The notes: a model not told the origin generated them from the letters alone. A stretch of DNA of 64,000 nucleotides from JAOUEA01 sp963825635 (GCA_963825635.1 CAWGTU010000001.1:930001-994000), one strand, 5' to 3'. Shown: positions 53,913 through 62,915, counted from the stretch's first letter. Numbers and translations: made by a program.

Positions 53913-55090
53913 TCAGCCGGCGCAGACGCCGGTGGCGACCGGATGCGGTCAGGGAACCCGGATCCGCGAGCATCGGGAGGAACTCGGTCGAGACGATCGC
54001 GTATCCCACGTCGTCGTCGGTCACCGAGCTCGCGAACACGAGCCCCGCGACCCGTCCGCTCGCGAGCACGAACGGTCCGCCGCTGTTGCCTCGTCGGATC
54101 GAGGCCTGCACCTCGTACACGCGGCGGCGCACCTGACCGTCGCCGTAGATGTCCCGTCCCACCGGCTCGATCACCGACCGGACCGCCGCACCCTCGGCCG
54201 CCAGTGAGCCGCCGCCGGGAAAACCGAGCACGGCCCCGACATCGCCGCGCTCGGCTTCGCCACGCAGCAGCGGCAACGGCGCGAGCGTCAACCCTGCCGC
54301 CCGCACCACGGCGACGTCGAGGTCGGGGTCGAAGGCGACGACGGTCGCAGGGATGCGCGCGCCGTCGAACTGCACCACCTGCTCGGTGGTGCCCGCGACC
54401 ACGTGGGCGTTCGTGAGCACGAGGTCCTCGTCGACGACGAAGCCGCTGCCCTGATTCACGAAGCCTCGGTTGCAGCCGGCGCCGAGCACCTCCACGGTGG
54501 AGTCCCTGCGCTGCCCTCGTCGCCGCCCTGGCCTGGACGCCGTTCGGCGGGTCGACGGGTTCCGCGGGCTCGTCGGGGAGACCAACGAAGACATCGGGGA
54601 ACCCGAGCAGCGACAGCAACTGCCTCGCCTCGCCTACCAGCGACGGAGGCGGCGGGAGGGCGGAGTCGAGGGTGCGCACGATCTCCGACTCTCGCAGCCC
54701 CCTCGACACGACGGGGAACGGGCCCTCAGCGAAGTTGAGCGCGAGGAACCACGTCGCGAGCACGAGGGCAACGGCGGAGATCAGCGAGCCACCGACGGCG
54801 TCGACCCTGCGCAGTGGCGTCTCGTGCGTGCGGCGCCGCAGCCTGCTCCCGGCGGCCCACCCCATCATGTTGCCGACCGCGCCCGCGACCAGCACCGTGC
54901 CGAGGACGAGTGCGACGGCCGCGGCGGGAGAGCCCGCGACCTGGGCGACCCGGGGCGCGAGCATCACGCCGACGACCACACCCACGATGAGACCAGCGAT
55001 GCCGATCACCTGCAGCACCGCGCCCCGCCGGTATCCCGAGTACAGGGCTCCCGCGAGCAACGCCACCAACAGCACGTCGAGCCACGTCAT
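53913..55090 (-). pseudogene. MarP-like membrane serine protease, frameshifted
   Basis: The N-terminal part (55090 to about 54510) has four CvpA-like helices (MTWLDVLLVALLAGALYSG onward) and a linker. The C-terminal part (from about 54510) is a trypsin-like domain with the triad His in LTNAHVVAG, Asp in DLDVAVVR and Ser in RRGNSGGPF. The two parts are in different frames; removing one C of CCC at 54506-54508 joins AATRAAQ to DSTVEVLGAGC. A further shift near 53960 would end the protein VATGVCAG at 53913 instead of running into thrB. Mycobacterial MarP is a periplasmic acid-resistance protease. The start could also be 55120. Confidence 0.8.
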
Positions 55091-55184
55091 GAGACCGGTA
55101 TCGTCGCACGGCATCGACACGGACGGCGGACCGCCTCGTCTCGAGGAGCTCTCGCTCGCTCCTGCCGAGCCTCCGTCGCCCTAC

Positions 55185-55190
55185 TAGACT
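55185..55190 (+). promoter_or_regulatory. -10 box TAGACT
   Basis: TAGACT ends ten bases before the GTG at 55201 and is the likely promoter of the metallophosphoesterase-cpgS-pgk2-aldolase unit. Confidence 0.5.
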
Positions 55191-55200
55191 GGCCACACCC

Positions 55201-55989
55201 GTGGTCACCATCGCCCACATCTCGGATCCGCACGTCGGCTCGCAGTTCTTCGTGCCGAACCTGATGAACCGCGTGATCGCAGAGCTCAACGAGATGCATC
55301 CCGACGTCGTCGTCGTCAGTGGCGACCTCACCGCCGAGGGCTACCGCCAGGAGTACAAGAACTGGGTCGCCTACGCCGAGCGCATCCAGGCCCCGATGCT
55401 CACGGTGCCCGGCAACCACGACTCCCGGAACGTCGGCTACCTGCACTTCGAGGACCTGATCGGTTCCCGTATGTGGTCCCACGACGTGGAAGGCGTGCGC
55501 ATCGTCGGCGTCGATTCCAGTGAGCCCGATCTCAACGAGGGCAAGGTCGGCCGCGTCCACTACGACTGGATCCGTCGCCAGTTCGAGGAACCTGCGCAGC
55601 TGAAGGTGTTCGTGCTGCACCACCACCTGCTGCCGATCCCCGGCACCGGCCGGGAACGCAGCACGGTCATGGACGCCGGTGACCTGCTCGAGGTGCTGAT
55701 CCACGCCGGCGTACAGGTCGTGCTCTCGGGCCACAAGCACGTGCCGTACGTCTGGCGCCTCGAGGACATGTACGTCGCGAATGCCGGCACGGTCTCGTCG
55801 TTGCGTGTCCGTGGATACACGAAACCCTGCTACAACGTGCTGGAATTCGACGAGGGGCAGGTGCGTATCCTCCGGCGCTTCCCGTTCGGAGAGAGCTACG
55901 TGATGGCCCACTTCTCGCTGGCAGGCGACCAGTTCCACCGGGAGCACGAGCAGTCGATCGAGGACCGCTCGGTGCCGGTCGGCGACTAG
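55201..55989 (+). CDS. Calcineurin-like metallophosphoesterase (CpdA-like)
   Basis: The 262-residue cytosolic phosphoesterase shows all five metal motifs: SDPHVG (D-x-H near 8), SGDLTAEG, PGNHDSRN, HHHLLPIPG and GHKHVPYVW. Relatives include the cAMP phosphodiesterase CpdA. It precedes the cyclic 2,3-diphosphoglycerate synthetase gene by 54 bases on the same strand, so it might hydrolyse a phosphate metabolite of that pathway, but family evidence alone would suggest a cyclic nucleotide. The start is GTG. Confidence 0.88.
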   Translation: MVTIAHISDPHVGSQFFVPNLMNRVIAELNEMHPDVVVVSGDLTAEGYRQEYKNWVAYAERIQAPMLTVPGNHDSRNVGYLHFEDLIGSRMWSHDVEGVRIVGVDSSEPDLNEGKVGRVHYDWIRRQFEEPAQLKVFVLHHHLLPIPGTGRERSTVMDAGDLLEVLIHAGVQVVLSGHKHVPYVWRLEDMYVANAGTVSSLRVRGYTKPCYNVLEFDEGQVRILRRFPFGESYVMAHFSLAGDQFHREHEQSIEDRSVPVGD

Positions 55990-56043
55990 CGGGCGGTCCG
56001 GGTTCCTCGCAGATCAGCGCTCCTCGAAGGAGGCGACCCACCG

Positions 56044-57384
56044 ATGCGAACCGTCGTACTCGTAGACGGCGAGCACTATCCCCCCGTCACCCGCTGGGGG
56101 ATCGCGACCGCGATCGAACGTGGCCACGACGTCGTGGGCGCCGTGTTCGTGGGGGGTATCGAGAAGATCGATCCGCGATCGGTGCCGGACGTCGGCGTAC
56201 CGATCAGGGCGGCCGGCCACGATCGCATGGCAGCGCTCGCGGACGCGATCGACGCCTGGAAGCCCGATGTCGTGCTCGACCTCTCCGACGAGCCGGTGCT
56301 CGGCTATCGCGAGCGGATGGAGCTCGCCGCCGTGGCGTTGACGCGCGGGGTGCGCTACGCAGGCGCCGACTTCGAGCTGACCCCGCCGCAGCACGGACCG
56401 CCGCTCGCCGCACCCACCCTCGCCGTGATCGGCACCGGCAAGCGCACGGGCAAGACCGCGATCAGCGGCGAGGTGGCGCGGTTGGCGGCGAGGCGAGGGG
56501 ACGATCCCGTCGTGGTGGCGATGGGTCGGGGTGGTCCCGCCGAGCCGCAGGTAGCGGAGGCCGGCAGCGTGCATCTCGATCGTCTGATCGAGCTCGTGCG
56601 ATCGGGTCAGCATGCGGCCTCGGATTACCTGGAGGACGCGCTCACGACCGGCGTCACCACGATCGGGACGCGCCGGGCGGGAGGCGGGCTCGCCGGGGCG
56701 CCCTATGCCTCGAACCTACGGGTCGCCGCGGAGCTCGCCGCCGAACGGCGTCCCGGCGTCATCGTGCTCGAGGGCAGCGGGGCCGCCGTGCCGCCCGTCC
56801 CCTGGGATGCCGGGGTGCTCGTGGTGCCCGCGGCCGCGCCCCCCGAGTACCTGGGTGGCTACCTCGGCCCGTATCGGCTGTTGCGGTCCGACCTGGTGGT
56901 TGTTACCATGGCTGCCGGCCCGTTCGCCGGGCCCGAGAATCTCTCCGCGCTGCGATCCCACGTCCTCCGGTTCCTCGACGAGTCGCAGTTGTTGATCACC
57001 GACTTCGTCCCGGTTCCGTTGGCCGAGGTACGGGATGCGCGGGTGTTCTTCGCTACCACCGCTCCCGGCGGTATCGCCGCTCGGCAGGTCGAACACCTGC
57101 GAGAGGCATCCCGATGCGAGGTGGTGGGGTGGAGCGCACGGTTGGCCGATCGGGCCGGCCTCGCGGAGGACCTCGACGCAGCCCAAGGATACGACGTCCT
57201 CCTCACGGAGCTGAAGGCCGCCGCCGTCGACATCGGCGTCGAGCGGGCTATCGCCCGGGGGGCGGAGGTCGTGTTCGTGGACAACCGCGCCGTGGTCGTG
57301 GAGGGGTCGACCGACCTCGACACCGCCCTGGGCGAGGTGATCGACCTCGCCCGAGAGCGATATGCACATCGGGAGAACCGTTGA
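56044..57384 (+). CDS. cpgS: Cyclic 2,3-diphosphoglycerate synthetase
   Basis: The 446-residue protein matches the cDPG synthetase family first characterised in Methanothermus fervidus: VVLVDGEHYPPVTRWGIATA at the start, DVVLDLSDEPVLGYRERME, a P-loop VIGTGKRTGKTAISGE (near 128-143), VVVAMGRGGPAEPQV, and VIVLEGSGAAVPPVPWDA. The enzyme closes 2,3-diphosphoglycerate into its cyclic pyrophosphate with ATP. GAAGGAGG lies 10-17 bases before the ATG. The stop overlaps the TTG start of the 2-phosphoglycerate kinase, so both steps of the pathway are coupled. Bacterial members are not well studied, so the product is inferred. Confidence 0.85.
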   Translation: MRTVVLVDGEHYPPVTRWGIATAIERGHDVVGAVFVGGIEKIDPRSVPDVGVPIRAAGHDRMAALADAIDAWKPDVVLDLSDEPVLGYRERMELAAVALTRGVRYAGADFELTPPQHGPPLAAPTLAVIGTGKRTGKTAISGEVARLAARRGDDPVVVAMGRGGPAEPQVAEAGSVHLDRLIELVRSGQHAASDYLEDALTTGVTTIGTRRAGGGLAGAPYASNLRVAAELAAERRPGVIVLEGSGAAVPPVPWDAGVLVVPAAAPPEYLGGYLGPYRLLRSDLVVVTMAAGPFAGPENLSALRSHVLRFLDESQLLITDFVPVPLAEVRDARVFFATTAPGGIAARQVEHLREASRCEVVGWSARLADRAGLAEDLDAAQGYDVLLTELKAAAVDIGVERAIARGAEVVFVDNRAVVVEGSTDLDTALGEVIDLARERYAHRENR

Positions 57385-58430
57385 GCGAACCGATCGAACC
57401 GAGAGAATCCAAGACGCCACACATCGTCATCACCGATCGTGAGCCCGGCCTGCCCTTCTCGAAAGGGTTGATGGCGTCGCAGGTGATGGTCACGGGACTG
57501 TCGCCGTACCGCGCGTACCAGGTGGCCGAGGCGATCGAGGATCGGCTGCTGGACCGGGGGCTGGCATCGGTCACGTCCGACGAGCTCTCGGAGCTCGCCC
57601 TCTCGGTGATCGGCGACATCGCGGGTGAGCGGTACGCGAAGAACTACATCCGCTGGCAGGAGGTCGAACGACTCGACGTCCCACTCGTGATCCTGATCGG
57701 CGGTACGACCGGGGTCGGCAAGTCCACGATCGCGACGCAGCTCGCCGCGCGACTGGGCATCGTCCGCGTGGTCGCGACCGACGCGATCCGCGAGGTGATG
57801 CGCTCGATGCTCTCCTCGGAGCTGATGCCGACGCTGCACACGTCGTCGTTCCACGCCGACCAGGCGCTCCGCGAGCCACCGGGAACGTCCTCCGACGCGC
57901 TGCTGCTGGGGTTCCGAGAGCAGACGGCAGCGGTGGCGGTGGGCATCAACGCTTTGATCGAGCGTGCGGCCCTGGAAGGCACGAGCATCGTGATCGAAGG
58001 CGCCCACATCGTCCCTGGGTTCTTGGACCTCGACTCACATCGGGACCGCATCTTGGCGGTCCCGTTCGTGCTCGGCGTCGAAGACGAGGGACGCCACCTC
58101 TCCCACTTCGCCACCCGCGAGGATGCCGTCGCGGCCCGCCCCGCCGAGCGCTACGCGGCGGGGTTCGAGAACATCCGCCGACTCCAGCGGTACGTGAAGA
58201 GCCAGGCGCTCTCGCACGGCGTGCCGGTGTTGCCGAACTACAGCTTCGATCAGGCGATCGCCGCGGTGATGGACCTGGTGATGGAGCACACCACGCAACG
58301 GGCCACAGAGATCCGAGATGTACCGGAAGCGATCGACGACGGACCGATCACCGTCGACGACCGTTCCGAGCACCCAGCGGAAGGGCATCCAGCTCCCGAA
58401 CATCCAGTCGCAGGAGGACAGACCGCATGA
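57381..58430 (+). CDS. pgk2: 2-Phosphoglycerate kinase
   Basis: The 349-residue protein has an N-terminal ATP-cone-like region (LPFSKGLMASQVMVTGLSPY, about 24-43) and a kinase domain with P-loop LIGGTTGVGKSTIATQLA (about 104-121), TDAIREVMR, and VIEGAHIVPGFL. This layout is that of archaeal 2-phosphoglycerate kinases, which make 2,3-diphosphoglycerate from 2-phosphoglycerate. TTG at 57381 overlaps the cpgS stop and has GGGAGA six bases before it. A 45-residue acidic/Pro-rich tail is additional to the family. It overlaps the aldolase gene by four bases. Confidence 0.85.
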   Translation: MSEPIEPRESKTPHIVITDREPGLPFSKGLMASQVMVTGLSPYRAYQVAEAIEDRLLDRGLASVTSDELSELALSVIGDIAGERYAKNYIRWQEVERLDVPLVILIGGTTGVGKSTIATQLAARLGIVRVVATDAIREVMRSMLSSELMPTLHTSSFHADQALREPPGTSSDALLLGFREQTAAVAVGINALIERAALEGTSIVIEGAHIVPGFLDLDSHRDRILAVPFVLGVEDEGRHLSHFATREDAVAARPAERYAAGFENIRRLQRYVKSQALSHGVPVLPNYSFDQAIAAVMDLVMEHTTQRATEIRDVPEAIDDGPITVDDRSEHPAEGHPAPEHPVAGGQTA

Positions 58431-59089
58431 AGTTGTTCCTCGACACGGCCGACATCGAGGAGATCCGCGAGATCAACCGGTGGGGCGTGCTCTCTGGCGT
58501 CACGACGAACCCATCGCTCGTGGCCCGCGAGGGCCAGGATCCCGATGTCGTGTGGAAAGAGATCCTCGAGACGGTTCCGGGCGACATCTCGCTCGAGACC
58601 ACGGCCACCGAGGCCGACGCGATGTACGAGGAAGGGCTCCTGCTCGCCCAGAAGGCGCCGAACGCCGTCGTGAAGGTCCCGATGACGGCCGAGGGGCTCG
58701 CGTGCGGCAAGCGGCTCGTGAACGACGGCATCAAGATCAACGTGACGCTCGTCTTCTCACCCGCGCAGGCGATCCTGGCCGCGGAGATCGGCGCGTACAT
58801 CGTGTCGCCGTTCCTCGGTCGCCTCGACGACGTCGGCGCCGACGGCATGGGCACGCTGCGTGCGATCACCGAGATCTACGCGGTGCAGGGGTACGACACG
58901 AACGTGCTGGCGGCATCGCTGCGCCATCCGATGCACATCATCGAGTCGGCTCTGGCCGGCGCCGACATCGCCACGATGCCGTTCGACGTCTTCACGAAGC
59001 TCGTGAAGCATCCACTCACCGACGCAGGTCTGGAGAAGTTCCTGGCCGACTGGCAGACGCTCAAGAACGACCTGAAGGGAGAGGCATAG
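58427..59089 (+). CDS. tal: Transaldolase / fructose-6-phosphate aldolase (TalC/FSA group)
   Basis: The 220-residue class I aldolase has the short-transaldolase signatures MKLFLDTADIEEIREIN, GVTTNPSLVAREG and the Schiff-base Lys in VVKVPMTAEGL (about 86). It acts on sugar phosphates in the pentose phosphate pathway. Its start overlaps the pgk2 stop, so it is produced together with the cDPG genes; it may balance triose phosphate supply. Four bases separate it from rho. Confidence 0.92.
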   Translation: MKLFLDTADIEEIREINRWGVLSGVTTNPSLVAREGQDPDVVWKEILETVPGDISLETTATEADAMYEEGLLLAQKAPNAVVKVPMTAEGLACGKRLVNDGIKINVTLVFSPAQAILAAEIGAYIVSPFLGRLDDVGADGMGTLRAITEIYAVQGYDTNVLAASLRHPMHIIESALAGADIATMPFDVFTKLVKHPLTDAGLEKFLADWQTLKNDLKGEA

Positions 59090-59093
59090 CCTC

Positions 59094-60749
59094 ATGGACA
59101 CCACCACCGACCGAAGCGTCCTCGAACAGAAGCTCATCCCCGAGCTGCAGCGCATCGCCCAGGAGATGGGCATCGAGGGCACGCAGCGCCTGCGCAAGGC
59201 CGGCTTGATCGATGCGATCGTGGCTCAAGGCGGCAACGGCGCGGGAGAGAGCGCGACGAGCGCCGCGCCGACCGCGGTGGCCGTGGCCGACCGCACCGAC
59301 GGCGACGAGGATCCCCGGGCGACCGCCACCGTTGACGGCGGCGAGGCACACGCGTCCGACCGCGGGACCGACGACGCCGACGGGAACCGGGAAGGCACCA
59401 GGGACCGCGACCGCGACGACGACCGCGATCGCAGCCGTGACCGCGACCGGAGCGCCGACCGAGACCGTGGCCGGAACCAGGATCGCAACCAGAACCAGGG
59501 CGGCGATCGCAACCAGAACCAGGGCGGCGATCGCGACCGGAATCGCCGACAGCGCCCCTCCCGCGAGGATCGCCGCCGCCAGCGGGAGGAACGGCGACTG
59601 CGCGAGGAGCAGGAGCGGGCCGAGGAGATGAAGAGCGCCCCGACCCAGACGGGGATCCTCGACCTTCTGCCCGACGGGTACGGGTTCCTGCGGACCTCGG
59701 GCTACGCGCCCGGGTCCGAGGACATCTACGTCTCGGTCTCCCAGGTGCGGAAAGCCTCCTTGCGCAAGGGCGACGTCGTCGCGGGCAAGGTCCGGCGCCC
59801 GCGCGACAACGAGAAGTACCTGGCCTTGCTCGATGTCGAGACCGTGAACGGTCTCGATCCCGAGCAGGCGAAGGATCGCGTGAACTTCGACAAGCTCACG
59901 CCGCTCTTCCCCGATGAGCGCTTCCGGCTCGAGTCGGGGCCGACGGCCGTGACCGAGCGGATCATCGACATGATCGCGCCTATCGGCAAGGGGCAGCGAG
60001 GCATGGTCGTGTCGCCTCCGAAGGCAGGCAAGACCACGATCTTGAAGCAGATCGCGAACGGCATCATCACATCCACCCCCGACGTACATCTGATCGTGCT
60101 CCTGGTGGACGAGCGGCCCGAGGAGGTCACCGACTGGCAGCGGACGGTCACCGCGGCCGAGGTCGTCTACTCGACGTTCGACAAGCCGACCGACCAGCAC
60201 ATCCAGATCACCGAGCTCGTGCTCGAGCGGGCCAAGCGCCTCGCCGAGCAGCAGCAGGACGTCGTGATCATGCTCGACAACCTCACCCGGCTCGCGCGCG
60301 CCTACAACCTCGGCATGCCGGCGAGCGGCAAGATCCTGTCCGGCGGCATCGACGCCTCAGCCCTCTATCCGCCACGGCGATTCTTCGGGGCCGCGCGCAA
60401 CATCGAGGAAGGCGGGTCGATCACGATCATCGCGAGCGCGCTCGTCGAAACGGGCTCGCGCATGGACGACGGCATCTTCGAGGAGTTCAAGGGCACCGGG
60501 AACATGGAATTGCGTCTCGACCGCCAGCTCGCGGAGAAGCGCATCTTCCCGGCGATCAACGTCGACGCCTCGAGCACGAGGAAGGAAGAGCTCCTGCTTC
60601 CGCCCGAGGAGCTCGCGCTCGTGATCAAGCTGCGCCGCGTCCTGCACGCCCTCGATCCAGGCGCTGCGCTCGAGCTGCTGACCGACAAGATCCGTGCGAC
60701 GAAGTCGAACGAGCAGTTCCTGAAGGAGATCGCCAAGAGCGGCAGCTGA
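59094..60749 (+). CDS. rho: Transcription termination factor Rho
   Basis: The 551-residue helicase has a normal Rho N-terminus (LEQKLIPELQRIAQEMGIEG), then an Arg/Asp/Asn-rich insertion (about residues 55-180) with runs of RDRD and NQNQGGDR, then the RNA-binding domain (ILDLLPDGYGFLRTSGY) and the ATPase with SPPKAGKTTILKQIA (Walker A), VIMLDNLTRLARAYN and SALVETGSRMD. Such insertions are usual in actinobacterial Rho and add RNA binding. It heads rho-rpmE-DUF1385. Confidence 0.97.
   Translation: MDTTTDRSVLEQKLIPELQRIAQEMGIEGTQRLRKAGLIDAIVAQGGNGAGESATSAAPTAVAVADRTDGDEDPRATATVDGGEAHASDRGTDDADGNREGTRDRDRDDDRDRSRDRDRSADRDRGRNQDRNQNQGGDRNQNQGGDRDRNRRQRPSREDRRRQREERRLREEQERAEEMKSAPTQTGILDLLPDGYGFLRTSGYAPGSEDIYVSVSQVRKASLRKGDVVAGKVRRPRDNEKYLALLDVETVNGLDPEQAKDRVNFDKLTPLFPDERFRLESGPTAVTERIIDMIAPIGKGQRGMVVSPPKAGKTTILKQIANGIITSTPDVHLIVLLVDERPEEVTDWQRTVTAAEVVYSTFDKPTDQHIQITELVLERAKRLAEQQQDVVIMLDNLTRLARAYNLGMPASGKILSGGIDASALYPPRRFFGAARNIEEGGSITIIASALVETGSRMDDGIFEEFKGTGNMELRLDRQLAEKRIFPAINVDASSTRKEELLLPPEELALVIKLRRVLHALDPGAALELLTDKIRATKSNEQFLKEIAKSGS
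59487..59534 (+). repeat. 24-base tandem repeat inside rho
   Basis: Two perfect 24-base units (59487-59510, 59511-59534) encode NQNQGGDR twice in the disordered insertion of Rho. Copy number could vary between strains. Confidence 0.85.
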
Positions 60750-60766
60750 GCCACCTCGTCCTTCCC

Positions 60767-60793
60767 GGGAATAGCCGGTCGTTGGAACCGGTG
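60767..60793 (+). promoter_or_regulatory. Near-match to a SigR promoter before rpmE
   Basis: GGGAAT at 60767-60772 is followed after 18 bases by GTG (60791-60793); the SigR consensus is GGAAT-N18-GTT. In Streptomyces rpmE belongs to the SigR regulon, and a SigR-type factor is encoded at 9100. One base of the -10 differs. Confidence 0.35.
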
Positions 60794-60833
60794 CGAGGTA
60801 CCCTCGTGCCGTCAGCGAAGGAGACGCAGACAG

Positions 60834-61064
60834 ATGAAGCAGGGCATCCACCCCGACTACCAGATCGCGAACGTCCACTGCTCGTGCGGGAACACGTTCC
60901 AGACCCGCTCGACCGTGGGTGAGATCCGCGCCGAGATCTGCTCGAACTGCCACCCCTTCTATACGGGGAAGCAGAAGCTCGTCGACACCGGTGGCCGGGT
61001 GGAGCGGTTCCAGCGGCGCTACGCGAAGACCCAAGCCGCCCAACAGGCAGCGCAGAAGAGCTAG
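60834..61064 (+). CDS. rpmE: 50S ribosomal protein L31, zinc type
   Basis: The 76-residue protein has KQGIHPDYQIANVHCSCGNT and the second pair CSNCHPFYTGKQKLVDTGGR, giving four Cys (C-x-C ... C-x2-C) of the zinc-binding L31 form. The C-terminus is Ala/Gln-rich. It follows rho, as is common in bacteria, and a SigR-like site lies upstream. Confidence 0.96.
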   Translation: MKQGIHPDYQIANVHCSCGNTFQTRSTVGEIRAEICSNCHPFYTGKQKLVDTGGRVERFQRRYAKTQAAQQAAQKS

Positions 61065-61070
61065 CCGCGC

Positions 61071-61985
61071 GTGGCAGACGACCCGGCGGCCTCGCCGTCG
61101 CCCGCACCGCACCTCTACGGCGGCCAGGCCGTCGTCGAGGGCGTCATGATGCGCGGCGCTCGCCACTGGGCGGTTGCGGTGCGTCGGCCCGCCGGAGACA
61201 TCCACCTGGAGTCGCACGACATCGAGTCGGTGGCCGATCGCCATCCGATCCTGCGCAAGCCGCTGCTCCGCGGCGTGATCGTGCTCGGCCAGTCACTCGC
61301 GATCGGCATGCGAGCGCTGATGATCGCCGCGAACCAGTCCGTCGATGACGACGAGCAGCTCACCTCGAGACAGATCGGCGTATCGCTCGCGATCGCGATG
61401 CTGCTGTTCATCGGTGTGTTCATCCTCGGCCCGACCACCCTGTTCACGTGGGTCGAGGGGAAGCTGGGAGGTGGCGTGCCGCTGCTGATCGGCGAGGGTG
61501 TGTTCCGGGTGCTGCTCTTCGTCGGCTACCTCTGGCTCATCGGTCGTACGAAGGACATCCACCGGGTCTTCGAGTACCACGGCGCCGAGCACAAGACGAT
61601 CGCCGCCTACGAGCACGGGGACGAGCTCGTGCCCGAGAGGGTCGACCACTACCCGAAGGAACATGTCCGCTGTGGCACGAACTTCCTGATCATCGTGATG
61701 ATCATCACGATCTTCGTGTTCACGCTCTTCGGGACACCTGGGCTCGTCTGGAGGATCGCCTCGCGCATCGTCGCGATCCCGATCATCGCCGGCGTCGCCT
61801 ACGAGGCCCTGCGGCTGGGGGCTCGCTTCCACGGCTCGCTCGTGATGCGTGCGTTGATGGCGCCGGGCATCTGGCTGCAGAAGATCACCACCCAACAGCC
61901 CGACGACTCGCAGATCGAGGTCGCGATCGCATCGTTCGACGAGGTGTTGCGTCGCGAAGACGAGGGCGCCGGCGCGGCGGGATGA
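61071..61985 (+). CDS. DUF1385 membrane protein
   Basis: The 304-residue protein has the DUF1385 pattern: YGGQAVVEGVMMRGARHWAV (about 15-34), HRVFEYHGAEHKTIAAYEHG with conserved His, and HVRCGTNFLIIVMII. Helices lie near 65-85, 100-130 and 205-240. Its function is unknown, but the gene is regularly found between rpmE and prfA. It starts with GTG six bases after rpmE. Confidence 0.9.
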   Translation: MADDPAASPSPAPHLYGGQAVVEGVMMRGARHWAVAVRRPAGDIHLESHDIESVADRHPILRKPLLRGVIVLGQSLAIGMRALMIAANQSVDDDEQLTSRQIGVSLAIAMLLFIGVFILGPTTLFTWVEGKLGGGVPLLIGEGVFRVLLFVGYLWLIGRTKDIHRVFEYHGAEHKTIAAYEHGDELVPERVDHYPKEHVRCGTNFLIIVMIITIFVFTLFGTPGLVWRIASRIVAIPIIAGVAYEALRLGARFHGSLVMRALMAPGIWLQKITTQQPDDSQIEVAIASFDEVLRREDEGAGAAG

Positions 61986-62023
61986 CGATTGCATCGGCGG
62001 TCGCGTTTCCGCAAGATGCACGG

Positions 62024-62042
62024 GGTGGCCCGGGCGGCCACC
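62024..62042 (+). terminator. Stem-loop between DUF1385 and DivIVA-like genes
   Basis: A perfect 7-bp stem GGTGGCC/GGCCACC closes a CGGGC loop in the 78-base gap. No T-run follows; a weak terminator or chance palindrome in GC-rich DNA. Confidence 0.35.
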
Positions 62043-62063
62043 GGGCAGGGGGTGTGATCCGCG

Positions 62064-62858
62064 GTGTCCACGGGTGAGACCGGGCTCCCGCTCGTGGCGA
62101 GCGGTGAGCAGATCAGGCAGCGGGAGTTCGCGACGGTCCGTCGCGGGTACGACCCCAACCAGGTCCGTGCCTACCTCGTCGCCCTCGCCGCCCACGTCGA
62201 CGCGCTCGAGCGCTCGCTCGCCGACGCCCGCGGTCGCATCGCCGAGTACGAGGCCACCCCCCACGAGTCGGACGACGACGCGTACGAGCGACTGTCGAAA
62301 CGGTTCGCCGGGGTCCTCGCCACGGCCGACACCGAAGCCGAGCAGATCGTCGAGCAGGCACGCGACGAGGCGGCCCGCATCAAGGCAGAGGCTCGCACTC
62401 GGGCCGAGGAGGTACGCATCCGCAGCTCGCAGTCGTTGATCGCGGCCCAGCAGGAGTCCGATCGCATGCTCGCCAACCTCTCGGAGCGTCGGGAAGCCAT
62501 GCTCGGCCAGCTGCACGAGATGCAGTCGCGGCTGCTCTCGGTCGCCGACGATCTGGAGGTGGCCATCCAGCCGCCGGCACCGCCCACGGCACCGCCTGCG
62601 GGATCGGTCGAGCCGGCCGGGCCGGGTGACCCGTCGCCGCGATCGGCCGTACCACCGCAGGCCACTCGTTCGCAGACCGAGGCCGCGTCACTGCCGATCG
62701 AAGAGCTGTGGGTCGCGAGTGAGGCGGTGCCGAGCCACGCCGACTCCGGACTCGACGGGTTGTTCGACGAACCGGCCACCGAGGACGATCTCCCCGATCT
62801 CCCCGATCTGAGCGATCTCGACCTCGATCTCGACGACGAGCCGGGTCCAGGGCGCTAG
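62064..62858 (+). CDS. DivIVA-domain coiled-coil protein
   Basis: The 264-residue protein opens with a DivIVA/GPSM2-like domain: REFATVRRGYDPNQVRAYLV (about 20-39), then a coiled coil of roughly 100 residues rich in Ala, Glu and Arg, and a Pro/Ala- and Asp-rich disordered C-terminus. DivIVA proteins bind curved membrane at poles and septa and recruit growth or division factors. The start is GTG at 62064. Whether it is the main DivIVA (Wag31) or a secondary paralogue is not clear; placement beside prfA argues for a paralogue. Confidence 0.82.
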   Translation: MSTGETGLPLVASGEQIRQREFATVRRGYDPNQVRAYLVALAAHVDALERSLADARGRIAEYEATPHESDDDAYERLSKRFAGVLATADTEAEQIVEQARDEAARIKAEARTRAEEVRIRSSQSLIAAQQESDRMLANLSERREAMLGQLHEMQSRLLSVADDLEVAIQPPAPPTAPPAGSVEPAGPGDPSPRSAVPPQATRSQTEAASLPIEELWVASEAVPSHADSGLDGLFDEPATEDDLPDLPDLSDLDLDLDDEPGPGR

Positions 62859-62915
62859 TCCGTCACGGCTGCCGCCTCTGTGCCGCGGCGGCGGGCGATC
62901 GGCACACCCCCTGGG

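Noticed and set aside
60782..60804. TTGGAA and TACCCT as a -35/-10 pair for rpmE
   Set aside because: The spacer is only 11 bases, too short for a normal promoter.
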